64,000 bases of DNA. Source: Echinometra lucunter (Eukaryota > Echinodermata > Echinoidea > Camarodonta > Echinometridae). The position numbers were made by a program, and so were the translations under genes. The stretch spans positions 8,252,962-8,316,961 of the forward strand of contig CM057153.1 in the NCBI GenBank assembly GCA_029962745.1, given 5' to 3'. Positions 1 to 11,820 of the stretch are shown here, in pieces; position 1 is the stretch's first letter; every line of letters begins with the position of its first letter. Below the pieces are notes generated by a model that saw only the letters and a program-made list of their open reading frames with translations, ran no database searches and had not been told where the DNA came from.

Positions 1-2660
1 CTCAGTCATCTCATTAGCTGTCTATTTTCTTTGTAGCTGTTCTTGCCATGTAACATGTTATCTTACGTAGACTTCAATCCTACCTTTCCTTTGTGTCCCC
101 TTCCATTTGCATTCATTGCATTATTCACATCTTTTCCCGTCTTTATCTCTTCTGTTTGAAAATTCAATTCTACCTTTCCATCGTAATGTCTTCTTCGCAC
201 CTTCCTCTGACATGGAATACACACCCCCTTCCCATTTTCCCTCCATGTCTTGACGATGCACTTTTGAAATGACATCCGTCACACTTTCTTGCGACACACG
301 ATCGAACTGACCCAGAAACTGTTGCAGATTTACATACATTTAGAAGTAAAATCCATAAACTGAAACCAAGTCTATGCCCCCGTACCTTGATCGAGTGAGG
401 TTTAATTGGACACAGACCCACTTCCATGCGTGACCCCTCTCGGCCATCAAATGATAATTTGCAAGACTGAAACTGAAAATTGCCAATTTAGACATGGAAA
501 TACTAATGATAGATTCTACTAAGAGATGCCAGTTTGGAAACCTAAATATTCACTTTGAAATAAGTGGCCTTTTAGAAAACCCACAACAACAACAAAACAA
601 AGGCAACAAAACAAAACAGAACAAAAAAAAAAAAAAAAAACATAAACCTCTGTGCAGGGTAGATTAGAAATTTTAATTTGTTGCTTTTTTTGTTCATATG
701 ATTTATAACATTTGGGGTCGAAAAATAATGCAAAAACGCTATATAAACCAGTAAACCGCGAATGACAGTTCTGTATTTCCTCAACTGCAGTTTTTCTGTG
801 AGCATTTTACTTCATGGGACGTATTCGTTCATTTAGATGAGATGGAACACAGTATGTATAAATAATTGAGATGGCTTCATTTCTACATACCCATAGGTCT
901 GTCCACCTGTGACCTCTGAAATCACCTCTTGCTTATTCTTCTTCTCCTCCTCCTTCTTCCTATTCTTCTTTCTACCCTGTCAAGCAACTTTTTTGCACCC
1001 TCGAATGAATTCAATCCGTTTTCACTTACCCGAGCTGCCCCTGCCGCCACGGGAGGAATATTATCTGATTTTCACCGCTGACCTGAAAGATGAATCTTAA
1101 CCCAACTAGAGCCAAAATCATAATAATCGCTAAGATAAGAACCGCTGGTGTAATAACAGGGACACTTCGACAGGGAATGTGTTAAAGAATATACCCGAAG
1201 GCAAATGCCCCATCCCCAAGTGGCAACATGTCAACCGGACGGACGGTATGAAGCTCGACCGAGCTCGACGCGCAGGGGTGTCATGGGGAGATGGATAAAT
1301 CCACCATGTTATGCAATGGAGGCCGTTTCAGAGTAGCAACATTCTTTTTTTCCCTTTTATTTCGCTTAATTTAAGTGATCTAATGATTAATGACATGGGA
1401 ATCGTTATTAAGGCGATCTTTGATCATTATTTCTGGAAGCAGTGATCTCGAAGCCGGAGGTCCCGGGCTCGAAAACACGTCACCCACCATTATGGCTTTA
1501 ATTCCCACTGCTGTCGGATGGGATTTAAAGCGAGAAATCCCTTGGTTGTCTGCTAATAAGCATTCACCTGCTTTCTTAGCAGTCACGTAAATAAGATACC
1601 ATGAGATTTGTAGTATACCATCCATTCTCGATTAAATATAGTTATGTGTCATCGGCATGATCAAATACCTTCTTCTGATACCTCTTGAGGAGCTGGTAGT
1701 TGCATACTCCAGTCATAATGAACAGCGTTTGGTCATTATCCATGTGGTTTAAAACGAACGGAAAGGATGATTCGTATTATTCTTTTTCATGCTTCCCTCT
1801 GATTCCACTATTCCACTTTCACCATCCTCCACGGATATTTACACCTATCTGCATCCAGTTCACGTCTTCTAAATTTAGACATAGGCCTTTTTCTCTTATA
1901 GGTGCTGTCAGTCAAACGGAATGGCAAATGCGGTTACTCTATTGACCAGATAGAAAACCACCCTGAGGAAAATAGTGAGTTTTTTTCCCGCTTTGTAACA
2001 TGTCTTACTGAAAGGGGTTAACCTCAAAGCTCATTCCTAGGTCCTGCACTGGAAAGTGGACAGGTGTCGTGCATGTATTTTCGTGTTTTTTCGAGAAGAA
2101 GATAAATTCCTATTATCCGTCACTTCCTCAACAACTCGAAGATCTCGCTTCCTAGCTGTGGTCATTTCCCCGTCTCCAGTTTCCCCGTCTTATAAAAATT
2201 TATATTTCTTATTTTCTCGTATACCTTCTGTAATCTCCTACACCCTGTTCATCGTTCTCCATGTTATTGTTCTAATTCAACAATACTCCCGAAAGCGTCG
2301 TTTTTAATGGACATACATTACCCCCACATTTTTAATTGAAATATACACACTTCTCTGGCATACTGTGCAGATTGAAGATTAAATAGCAGTTTTAGCAAAT
2401 CTGTTGTAAGCTATGCTGGATTGTTTTACATGGAGACTGATCTCCCCCACCCCGAAAAATAATAATGAATAGAGCTTTAATAAGATGGTATAAAAAAGAC
2501 TGGGCTTCACTAGGAACGCCGTCCTAGATACTCATAAACGGAGGTTGTTCACCGCTGTGTCATGGACAAGATGACATTTAAAGAATGATTATATCCTTGA
2601 CTAGCAGCCCGTAGAGTTGGAATCATGCCCCAATGAAATTGCGAAGGGAAAAAAGAAAAC
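1..2660. other. Intergenic stretch, no supported gene
   Basis: AT-rich non-coding sequence with an A run near 625-640 and a purine/pyrimidine-rich stretch near 930-975. On the minus strand, 174-306 could be read as an exon: it is open, has CpGs, is preceded by a CAG acceptor and followed by GTAGAA. The acceptor lacks a good pyrimidine tract and the peptide is unfamiliar, so I do not call it. At 1430-1600 a block containing GGTCCCGGGCTCGAA and a GTCGGATGGGATTTAAAG segment looks like part of an interspersed repeat. Two AGCTCGAC direct repeats lie near 1251-1270. Confidence 0.5.
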
Positions 2661-2664
2661 AGAT

Positions 2665-3088
2665 AGAGGGAAAAGAACACGAAAGTAGACGATATATAGG
2701 ACGCCCTCCCGCACTCTTCCCCTTAAGGCCCTGTCCCATACTACTGTTTAACGTTTCCGTCCGAGAAACAAACGCGTACATTTACTGGACTTTCTAAATT
2801 CGTTCTTCAGCTGGTTTACAGACATGTATATTTAGACGTTGGGAGACGGCGCTAGTTCATGGTCACAATTTTTTTGAATTTGCCTCCGTCTGACACCGTC
2901 TGACATAAATATTTAGACGGCGGCAGACGGAATCGTTAAACGGTAATATGGGACAGGGCCTTTAACAGCGATCTTACAAATTCCCACATCACTTTCAAAG
3001 AGAAAGGGAAAGGGACACTTAAAGAAGACGACATAGGACCCCTTCCCATACTCTTCCCCCTCAACAGTGATCTTCCCATCTTACTTTC
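2665..3088. repeat. Two-unit tandem duplication, one unit carrying a MITE
   Basis: Unit A (2665-2722 continued at 2962-2996) and unit B (3001-3088) align along their length. Both contain a GAAAG/AAAGA-rich start, an ACTCTTCCCC block, an AACAG[CT]GATCTT block and a final ACTTTC. Unit A is interrupted exactly between ACTCTTCCCC and AACAGCGATCTT by the inverted-repeat element at 2726-2961. Unit B lacks it, so B records the pre-insertion state. Confidence 0.75.
2726..2961. mobile_element. 236-bp MITE, Harbinger-like, TTA target duplication
   Basis: The element begins AGGCCCTGTCCCATACTAC and ends with the inverted counterpart GGTAATATGGGACAGGGCCT. Matching sequence continues inward (GTTTAACG against CGTTAAAC). 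TTA flanks it on both sides (2723-2725 and 2962-2964). A three-base TTA/TAA duplication is the hallmark of PIF/Harbinger elements. There is no coding capacity, so it would have been moved by an enzyme encoded elsewhere. The adjacent tandem copy without the element supports the boundaries. Confidence 0.8.
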
Positions 3089-4789
3089 CTAGTAAGACCA
3101 TTGCAACGCCTCCCAATGATTACCCCCCCCCCCCCCATAGTATGGAGGATTTTAGCTCTGACACTACTCTGCGTAGTTAGGTGTTGAATGTGGTCGAACC
3201 TGTAACCCTTAAGGCAATATTTTGCACTCGTCGTAAGTGATCTGCATAGGTTTGACTATTTAAATTCAACTAAGAAACACATTTCAGAGCTACAGTCGTG
3301 GTAACACGAATACTCGGGCATAGTGTCATTGAACTTCGTAGGGTCTCACTAGTACTAGCAGCCTTGGGATACACGAGTACTCGTCTTACCTTTATTATTA
3401 AAATATCAAATTCTCAAAGTCAACCTGGAAAACAGAATTAGAGAAAATTCTGCAGGTATTTTGATGTAGGTGGTAAGTGATATTTCATTATCCCCGTGGT
3501 AGGTTATATCGGCGCACTTCTGAAAAAAAAAAGGGGGGGGGGGGGTCGTCTCTAGAACTCATACTGTATTTTCTTTCCATGAAGTAATACAGTATGGAAA
3601 TAATTATAATACAATGAATTATACAGTATAATACCGTGTTATCTTTCCATACCGTATTATCTTTCATTAGAAAGGGGGTAGTATTTAGAACGAATACTGT
3701 ACTATCTTTCATTTTCCATACCAACTGACTGAGTTATCCAATATTACAACAAAGAATCATTAAATTCATTTCCTCCTTTTCTCCATCACTCTCCTGATAT
3801 CAGTGCGTTTATGATGATGATGTTGTATTTACTTGTGAAATTGAGATAACATTATACTAGTTCATTAAATCTGTTCCTGGTATAAACTAGATCAGCTTAT
3901 AAAACTACCATAAGGCCCCTTCATTAACCAAAGAAGGAGTAAAGTAGGACATGAGGATTGTAAGGCTCTTACTTTGAATTTCAAAGTCTGGGGAGGGGGG
4001 GGGGGGCTTCCCTCTGCCTCCTACACCTATTTGTTGACATCAATAAGAGGCCGCAATCATCTCACTTTCCTGATTGCGCAATGCACTTTTGACCCATCCA
4101 CGGGTATATCTGTAATCTCCTTTCACGATCGAAGCTGTATGCGAGGCGTGACGAATCGCCATCCCACTCCTGACATCCACGTGTCGGGTATTCATAGATG
4201 GGCTACTTTATTCCTTTCTCAAGCATGTCAACTTGACGAGTCAAGAGATGGCACGTGTTAATGCATACGTGAAAGTCGACTTAATTTATAATAGGAGATG
4301 ATGATAAGACTTACAAGTGAGAACAATCATGAGAAAACAACCCAAGAATGATGTTTTTTGGGGGGCGCGAGGGGCGGGGGGAGGTTCGGTTGATTCATAC
4401 AATGATACAGAGGAAAAGTTAACTCGCATCCTTCTATAGAGATCATGTTATGTTATTATTTGTCTCGATACTAATAAGTTGTAATTCTATCCTTCTATCC
4501 TTCTTCTCTCGTGTAGAGATCATGTCATGTTATCATTTGTCCTTATACCAATAAGTTGTTATTCTGAAATATATTTCTGGAAGTCATCAAATTTGTGGTA
4601 ACTGAGTTAAATTTCAAAGAATATACGATCCCTATGATTTTCAATTCCCAAATACAGTGCATTAGCCAATGTTTATTAACGCCAAGCGATTCGTCTTTAA
4701 CACTCATTGTTTATTGCTTTTATGAATATTGTGCGTACTGATTTACTCTCATCGATTACACTGACACATCCATGATTGTGGGGAAGGAA

Positions 4790-4823
<34 letters not shown>

Positions 4824-5455
4824 GGGGAGAGTGAGAGAGAGAGAGGGAGAGAGAGAGAGAGAAATAGGTAAGAAAGATGAAACAGTGGTCAATGTAGACC
4901 ACCAGAGAGAGAGATCAAAGAAAATTGGTAGCCCTGTGTAAAATAAGACGTGACATTATTGAAAAAAAATAAAACATGGCGCTATTTTTTGTTATTATTA
5001 TTATTATTTAAAATATGGAGATAGTCAGTATACACAAAATGTCTATTACTAAAAAGTGATTTGACGAAAACAAAAATCCACTGAGCGAAGCTCTAATCGT
5101 TAATCAAAATCATGAAAGTAATTGCAAAAAATCAACAGAGAAACGAGGAGGAAAATAAAATGCCTTCAGCATTGCACGATCTTTTACTCAGCCGATATGC
5201 AAACTTCGTAACTCAATTGAGTGATTGAATCGTTTTGAAGTATGCCCTCTGGCGATAAAATTTGGACGTGCTTTTTATTTCGTCTGCCTTGCTCACAGTC
5301 CCTCTTGCCAATGATAAGCTATCTTTGTGCAATCATCTAAGACTGTTACATTGCCTTGATATGTCGCTCGTTAGAGGTGTTGTTTGCATAATCACTTTTG
5401 TCGGTATGAATTCCACAATAAAAAATAAAATTGAACAACTTGTATAAATTTTATG
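3089..5455. other. Intergenic stretch, no supported gene
   Basis: It holds a C run at 3124-3137 and a G run at 3533-3546. From 3560 to 3722 short copies of AATACAGTAT/ATACTGTA and TATCTTTCCAT recur. There is a G run at 3990-4006 and an approximately 80-bp imperfect direct repeat at 4430-4560 (GATCATGTTATGTTATTATTTG and its copy). The block 4020-4270 is less AT-rich, has many CpGs and two CACGTG E-boxes, and may be regulatory. The open frame across it has no recognisable domain and starts in the G run, so I do not call it. Confidence 0.5.
4788..4863. repeat. (GA)n microsatellite with embedded G run
   Basis: GA repeats interrupted by a run of about 13 G, then more GA. The whole tract is purine on the plus strand. 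Confidence 0.95.
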
Positions 5456-5642
5456 CAACCAGGTTTACTATTTGAACTGATCAGGTATTGTTAAAAGTTT
5501 AGACAAGTGTTCAAAAAGTTAAACAAGAATGTTCATTTTTTTTAAAACAATAAATATGAAAAATTGAACATTTCTGTTTAAAACTTTGAACAGTTTTTAA
5601 AACTTAAATAATACCTGATCAGTTCATATAGTAAACCAGGTT
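5456..5642. mobile_element. 187-bp foldback (near-complete palindrome)
   Basis: The left arm starts CAACCAGGTTTACTATTTG and the right arm is its reverse complement, ending AGTAAACCAGGTTG. Both share AACTGATCAGGTATT, and homology continues with small mismatches to the centre near 5549, so arms are about 80 bp with almost no loop. No ORF and no clear target duplication. It is either a foldback MITE or an inverted duplication. Confidence 0.75.
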
Positions 5643-5924
5643 GTATAAAGCGTTTTTACTGTGTATTTCTATCGAACTGGTCGAAAAATTATCTTTACAA
5701 GAAAAAACAGGCATAACAGAGCAAAGTTGTTAGCCTGAAGCATATCAAAATAAATCGGTTGTTTAACCTCGATGATCAGAGTTATATGAACTTGTTAAAC
5801 ACGCTGCAGGCAGCAGCGTATAGCGTCGTTGCGTCACCTGAAGAGGCAACTTGTTTGTATGTGACCGTACAGTGGAGGGGGTTTGAATGAAAAATTACGG
5901 AATTCATTTGTATTAAGACATTTT

Positions 5925-6152
5925 CGTCTGTTGCCCGGCAAAAGGGAACGAGCGCCCCTGACCAGCAAAAGGGAACGAAAATACATGCGGTCAAATATTC
6001 AGATATTATCACGGGAATACCGTTGAAAATTGAGAAGTGGACTGATAACATTTCAGAATAGATTTTTAGAAGTAATTATTCATATAGATTTCTTAAAATA
6101 TCTCAGTATTTGACCACATGCCTTTTTGTTCCCTTTTGCCGGGCAACCGACG
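5925..6152. mobile_element. 228-bp foldback MITE with GTTGCCCGGCAAAAGGGAAC termini
   Basis: Left terminus CGTCTGTTGCCCGGC and right terminus GCCGGGCAACCGACG are inverted copies. Both continue with CAAAAGGGAAC or its complement, then CATGCGGTCAAATA against TATTTGACCACATG. The left arm contains a second short copy of the CAAAAGGGAACGA motif (about 5965), so it carries a local duplication. No coding capacity. The family is not one I can name. Confidence 0.7.
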
Positions 6153-6770
6153 CTCTGTAGTTTAGCTTTGGAATGATTTGAATATTCCCGTATTACCTCC
6201 TTTTTAAACATATTTTGTCTTGGGTAATTTTATTCTGAGCATCATGAAGAAATTGAAAGAATATCAAGCATGTATAATTTTGTTTACCAAGCTGTTTATT
6301 TTCAGTGTTTGTATTCATAATGCCACATTATTCTAGTTCATTCAATCTATCTGATTCTAATTGTGTGTAACCATTTTAAAAAAGATCTACGATAGGATGA
6401 TATATTTTATTAATTTCAAAGATATCCAATTCATAAAAGAAATTTCATTGACTAATTTTTCTCGTTTTCCCATTCTCTCCTTTTTATGTCTCTTTTTTTC
6501 GACTCCATCGGTTATTGCTTGCTTGAATGATTTCAATCAACAAAACAGGTAAGTCCATGAATTCCATATTATAGTCAAGAAATGGAATTATCTGACACTG
6601 GTTTACATGCTTGGTTTTGTTACGTGTGCGGTACAGTGAAGTTGAAGTAACAATGACGTTTGTGTTAGGAATATCATAAAGTTGTCGATGAGGACGCTGA
6701 TGTTAACGGTCGCAGTTATGGTGATTGTAAAGATGATGAAAACAATGGTAACAGTGATGACAAGACAAAA

Positions 6771-6876
6771 GGTGATGATAATGACGATTATAATGATGAC
6801 GATGGTGATGGTGATGACGATGATGATGATGGTGATGATAATGATGGTGACGATGATGATGATGATGATGATGATG
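6771..6876. repeat. (GAT)n-type trinucleotide repeat
   Basis: Imperfect GATGATGGTGATGAC units, ending in nine near-pure GAT units. Confidence 0.9.
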
Positions 6877-7220
6877 TTGTGTAAATAGGAAGCATAAGGG
6901 TATGCTATTTTGAGATCATTAATACGTTGATGGCGATGGCGTCTATCAGGTGTCGATGGTATAACGATGAGAAATATGAAATTATTGCAAAAGTGCATTC
7001 TCAACAGCGGTTGGTGTTGGAAAGTTGATGTACGCCGGAGAGACATATTTTGTGCTGCCCTCTACTCTGTATTACTGTACTACGTGATCATTCTCTTCAC
7101 TGTGCTACTATAGTCAGATCATCGCGACTACCAGTCCGTTTAAGTTTTTTTTTTTAAAGCTTAAGTTGTTCTATCCTTTCCTCCTCCACCACCTCCTCCA
7201 CATTCTTTCTCAATTTCTCT

Positions 7221-7252
7221 TCCTTCTTCTTCTTCTTCTTCTTCTTCTTCTT
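7221..7252. repeat. (CTT)n microsatellite
   Basis: About ten CTT units in an already pyrimidine-rich stretch (7165-7265). Confidence 0.9.
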
Positions 7253-7406
7253 CGCTCCTTCAATATTTTTCATATTCTTTAGCAGCATGTATTATTACTT
7301 TTTCCTAAAGCTCCGAATATCGAGGCCACCACTAGCACCACCATTACAATTTTGCTGCAATATGACATTTATAATGACGAAACACTATTCAAACATGGTA
7401 CAGCAT

Positions 7407-7408
<2 letters not shown>

Positions 7409-7468
<60 letters not shown>
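7409..7468. repeat. (GA)30 microsatellite
   Basis: About 30 uninterrupted GA units. Confidence 0.97.
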
Positions 7469-7471
<3 letters not shown>

Positions 7472-7940
7472 ATTTCATAATTTGTAACCAATTAAATCTG
7501 GAAGGGAATCCTTTTACATTCAATGACACCATCGATGTTTTTTGCCAGCATCGCCAAATATCACAGCCGAAAGGTGTTAATTGTTTAATTTGTCTCCCTT
7601 GGTCATTGATTGATTGAGCAATAGTATTGACGCCCGGAGAAATAGTCTCATCGTGAACAGGGTGTTTTAAAAAAAACCAACCACGACATAATTATAACAT
7701 AATCAATTTCTTTCTTTTTCAGTAACCCATTTGATTTGTTTTTCTTGAGACTAAGTAATATGCTTATTAAATATTTTCATTCCTTGCATCACTTGTGGCA
7801 CTAATTTATTATTTTTTACCGCTAACATTACATCAAACAGATTTTGAAACATTCGTGCACTATGTCTGACGCGAGCCTTTTTTCTAACTCCCCCAATTGT
7901 TGAGCATCTTCAATATTTCTTACTGATGGAAGTATTCACT

Positions 7941-8008
7941 GTTTATCTATCTCTCTATCTATCTAGCTATCCATCCATTCATCTTTCCATCTATATATCC
8001 ATCCATCT
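7941..8008. repeat. ATCT/ATCC tetranucleotide repeat
   Basis: Degenerate run of ATCT, then ATCC and ATAT units. Confidence 0.8.
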
Positions 8009-8089
8009 TTTTCTCATAACTTGGAAACCGTTGGGGGCGACCATGTAATGTATTTCGACACACAGGATCTCCATAACATTCTGTCTTCA

Positions 8090-8226
8090 GGGCCCCGTTT
8101 CATAAAACTTGTTGTCAATAGCAAGTTGCAATAACTGATATAAGCTTCTGAAATCCTTGCATCTGATCGGCTGAAAGCAAATTCGTCACAAAAGTGTTTC
8201 AGTTGTTATATGTTTGATGAAACTGG
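8090..8226 (+). mobile_element. GGGCCCCGTTTCAT MITE, copy 1
   Basis: Starts GGGCCCCGTTTCATAAAACT and contains the family's internal GCAATAACTG...CCTTGCATCTGATCGGCTG block. The right end is degenerate (TGATGAAACTGG) and has lost the terminal GGGCCC. It matches the copies at 28434-28577 and 43200-43346. Non-coding; from memory this repeat is common in sea urchin DNA. Confidence 0.8.
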
Positions 8227-8766
8227 ACACAGATGTTCTTGTTAGCTGCTACAAATAAATTCCTGTCCACTACTTGATGTTATCAATCCAGATCTTAGTC
8301 GATCGATATATCATTCATGTTATCAAATTGTTATTAAGGCTGGGCATTTTTTTGTGTGGCCTTTTATAGATTCGATTCCATCCCCTCGCTTTTTGCTTTG
8401 GTTAAGGACATTTTTTTGTCCACCAGAGAAAGAGAAATTCAGAGTGCATTGATTTGATACTATTTGTAGGTACAGTATTCAACAAAACACCCCTAACAAA
8501 AAGAGAATATTCTAATGGAACTGTGTGAAAATTTGTATTAAAGACATGAGCTTTAAGCAGTGACAGAGTTTTGAATCATGTATTACATTGTAGGTAGAAC
8601 ATTATTTATCACATGAATACATTGTAGCACAATAAAGGAGCTTCACTGGATTATCTCAGGTTTTTCATAAGAGTTTAGTAACTTTTGTTTGATACTTCTT
8701 GACCAAAGCGTTGAAGTGGTATTGCTTTACAATACAAACAGAAGGAATACAAACACAAACAGAAGC

Positions 8767-8853
8767 AATAAATAAATAAATCAATGAATAAATGAATGAG
8801 TGAATGAATGAATAAATAAATAAATAAATAAATAAATAAAATAAATAAATAAC
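8767..8853. repeat. (AAAT)n microsatellite
   Basis: AAATAAATAAAT with some AATG units at its left edge. Confidence 0.95.
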
Positions 8854-10618
8854 AAAATAAAAAGAGACCTTGAAAACGGGACGAATGTGATCTCACCAAC
8901 ATGACGACATCCTCAAAGCTTCTATCGTCATCCAAAGTGGAATGATTGATATCAGTATTGATGGATATACGCTTCATAGAGTACTATATGAAGAGTGAAG
9001 ATTACCCGTCAATAAGGACTCTAATGAAATAAATTGGTTGATGGATATTCATTTATTTTGGCCCGCAAGAGTTCGCCATTTTTGTATTGTTCTCGGGTTA
9101 TTCTTTTTGGTCATTTTCCGAATTGGAAATGAGTAATGTTTTAGGAAGTGCATTTATTTCTCCGAAATGCTCAGTCATGAAAATCGGCACTCCATCAAAA
9201 TGTAAGTGACTTTATTTATGATTTCTGTTGGCCTTGCTGGTATAGATATATGGAAAAGGAAAATTGAAATGTCGTTAGCAAAATAGCACTCGGGAGCGTT
9301 TTATGTCTCTACTTCAATTTTCATCTCATCTCTGATAAAAAAAACCGCACACACAAAAACACTGCTAATATACATAGATTTGAAATCCTTTGAGTACAAT
9401 GATGAAAATGGCGGTAAGTAATGCTCTAAATGACACTGCGGTAAAATCATCCTTAACAGAGAAGCTATTATACTGTATAATTGTGAATTGAATAAAAAGG
9501 GGGAGGGAGGGGCATAGTGGCCTGCTCTGCAGTGTAGATTTAGAGCATGCAGGATGTCAATCTTGGAAGGGGCAGGGGAAGTGGTCCCCAATAATTTCAA
9601 GATTATTATTATTTTTTTTTAATTCATGCATTTGACCCATTCTCATGCTGAAGATGGATGAAGATATTTTATGTACTAAGTGCCGCATATTGCGAAAGGA
9701 GGCCCATGTTAACTTTCATCTCGTGGAATAAACCATGTTAATTTTGAAACGGTGCAATACACTATTAAAATTACTGCATTTCTAATGTACTTTTTAAAAA
9801 ATACGTCGTGAAGAACCATAAACTGGTGTTATGCAGCTATTTAAGGGAAAATCAATATATCAATAGTCATATTGCTCAACACACAAGCTGGTATTTAACA
9901 CGTTTTTTATTTCTTTTTTTTCTTCAACTCGGGACACTCTATGATTGTGTTTTTGTTGATTTCACACTTCCCTTCTCATTATGATTTCAACAACAAGGTC
10001 ATTGAGCTGTTAGTCTATCGTGGCTGACCCTTTCGTGGTATTGCAGTCATGTTTTCTAAATGGTATCGGACAACGCATTGCTTAATCATCATTACTAAGT
10101 ATATACAGTAAATAAAGCTAGTGGTAATAATGTGATGTCCTATTGTAATTTCTCGAGAATATTTTGGGGCTGTTTAAGACCCGGTAATATTTCTAGCCCA
10201 GATACTCAGCCCATTCTAAGACTTTGAAAGAAGCTAATATGTGTCGTGTGAGAACGCGACATGTGTTCAACTGACTTGAAATATTAACCTCTGCGTCGCC
10301 AAAACATGTAGGCCTGTGACATATTTTTTTAGATCAAAATATGCTACTGTTCAATATTAAAATGCCATTGCTATAAATCTATTCCGTGTACCCTCTTCTT
10401 TTATAATAGAAAATGAATTATTATTTTAGCGTTGTTTAATTATTTTGTTTAATTTAGGTAAGTTTGTGGTAAGTTTTGTCACATTCATCAGTTTCCACCG
10501 AAGGCTCAATGTTCTTCATGTAACCCATTTTTGCTTTCATTAAGATTATGGCAGATATAGTACTGCCCGACTATAAACTGATGTTTGACCAAAATGTTAG
10601 TTTTTAAATTCTCTGGAA

Positions 10619-10637
10619 GGGGGGGGGGGGGGGGGAG
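10619..10637. repeat. Poly-G run
   Basis: Approximately 18 consecutive G, at the start of the diverged interspersed repeat described for the surrounding stretch. Confidence 0.95.
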
Positions 10638-11325
10638 CTGGGGTTGCAAAATAGAACATACACGGGGGCTGCGGAACGATTTCCTTTTGGAGTGGAGGGG
10701 AATGACACCCAAATAGGCGGGGTCTAGGGGTGGAGCCCCTTAATCCATTGATGGTTTGGCGAGCCTATGAGCAAATTAAATATCCAGTTTTTACAATGTA
10801 TACTTACCTTTATTTGCATGGAGTGGTGATTTTATTCAAATCAACCCATGGGTACTATTTTTTAGTCAGCGGTCGGTGACTGTGGCGCCGTTGACTTACT
10901 CTGTAATCAGTGACTCATGAAGCCGTCTCTAATCAAGATTAGATCAAGACTCGGAACAAGATTACAACTGAGTAGGAGTTTTGCCCTGAGATAGAAGAAA
11001 ATAAGCTTATTTTGCACCATTGCTACAAGGCTTCTATTTATCCCCATGTGGTTTGATTTAGCACAATTAGAATTTCATGTCATCTTTTACCGCCTGTATC
11101 GAGTAATTAAATGCTTGTGTTTAAAGAAATTACATATACTTTAATATATTTTCAAAAGCATTATTGTGTATGTGTTTAAATTGAGCCAGAAACTTTCACT
11201 GGGTGGGGTGATCATGACAACAAGTAGTTTAAACTTCTACCAACCAGTAGATTAAAGTGCATGGGCAAGCTTTTGTCCACTCCTTCACAAAGTGTATTGT
11301 ATTAACCAGAGGCTGGGGAACGCTT

Positions 11326-11351
11326 TGTGTGTGTGTGTGTGTGTGTGTGCA

Positions 11352-11384
<33 letters not shown>

Positions 11385-11426
11385 ATGCGTGTGTGTGTGT
11401 GTGTGTGTGTGTAGGGGGGGGGGGGC
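11326..11426. repeat. (GT)n microsatellite ending in a G run
   Basis: GT repeats broken twice by GCATGC, then a run of about 11 G. Z-DNA-prone alternating sequence next to a G-string. Confidence 0.97.
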
Positions 11427-11740
11427 TGACACCAAAACAGGCGTCGTCCAGGGGTTCTCTGAATACCTTGGATTTTATGGTTGTGTGAGCCTATGAGTAA
11501 TTAGTATATTAAGTTTTTACAATTTATAGATTTTTAAAGATTTTATTTTTAAAAATCTTTTACATTCTAGTCGAAATTATGTGTATTTGTGTGTGTTGGG
11601 GGGGGGGGGCTGCAGTCCTTCAGCCTCCCCCCCCCCTACAACAGCCCCTGTTAGCCTCTGCTGTCCGGGTTAGGATCATTGGAGCGAAGATAAGATTTTC
11701 CGTTTATATTTTTCTTTTATTTACCCGGTCCCCTCTAATG

Positions 11741-11802
11741 CTCTCTCTCTCTTTCTCTCTCACTCCCTCTCTCGTTTTAGGCTTATATATATATATATAT
11801 CA
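11741..11802. repeat. CT-rich tract followed by (TA)n
   Basis: CTCTCTCTTTCTCTCTC, then (TA)8 at about 11786-11801. Confidence 0.85.
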
Positions 11803-11820
11803 CGAGAAGTAAGCCTCTCG

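Larger units (their letters stand above)
6153..8089. other. Intergenic stretch with simple repeats, no supported gene
   Basis: Apart from the simple repeats listed separately, this is AT-rich unremarkable sequence. Long reading frames over 6603-7046 on either strand are products of the GAT repeat (runs of Met or Ile) and are not genes. Confidence 0.6.
8227..11820. other. Intergenic stretch, no supported gene
   Basis: AT-rich DNA with simple repeats (listed separately). Blocks 10605-10800 and 11405-11530 share the order G-run, GACACC, GGCG, GAGCCTATGAG and AGTTTTTACAAT, so they are diverged copies of one interspersed repeat. 11530-11562 contains a small AT hairpin (AAAGATTTT with AAAATCTTT). 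Confidence 0.5.

Noticed and set aside
174..306. Possible minus-strand exon
   Set aside because: Acceptor lacks a pyrimidine tract, the peptide is unfamiliar and no partner exon is visible within the window edge.
6603..7046. 147-codon Ile-rich frame, resembling a membrane protein
   Set aside because: The Ile run is the reverse complement of a GAT repeat.
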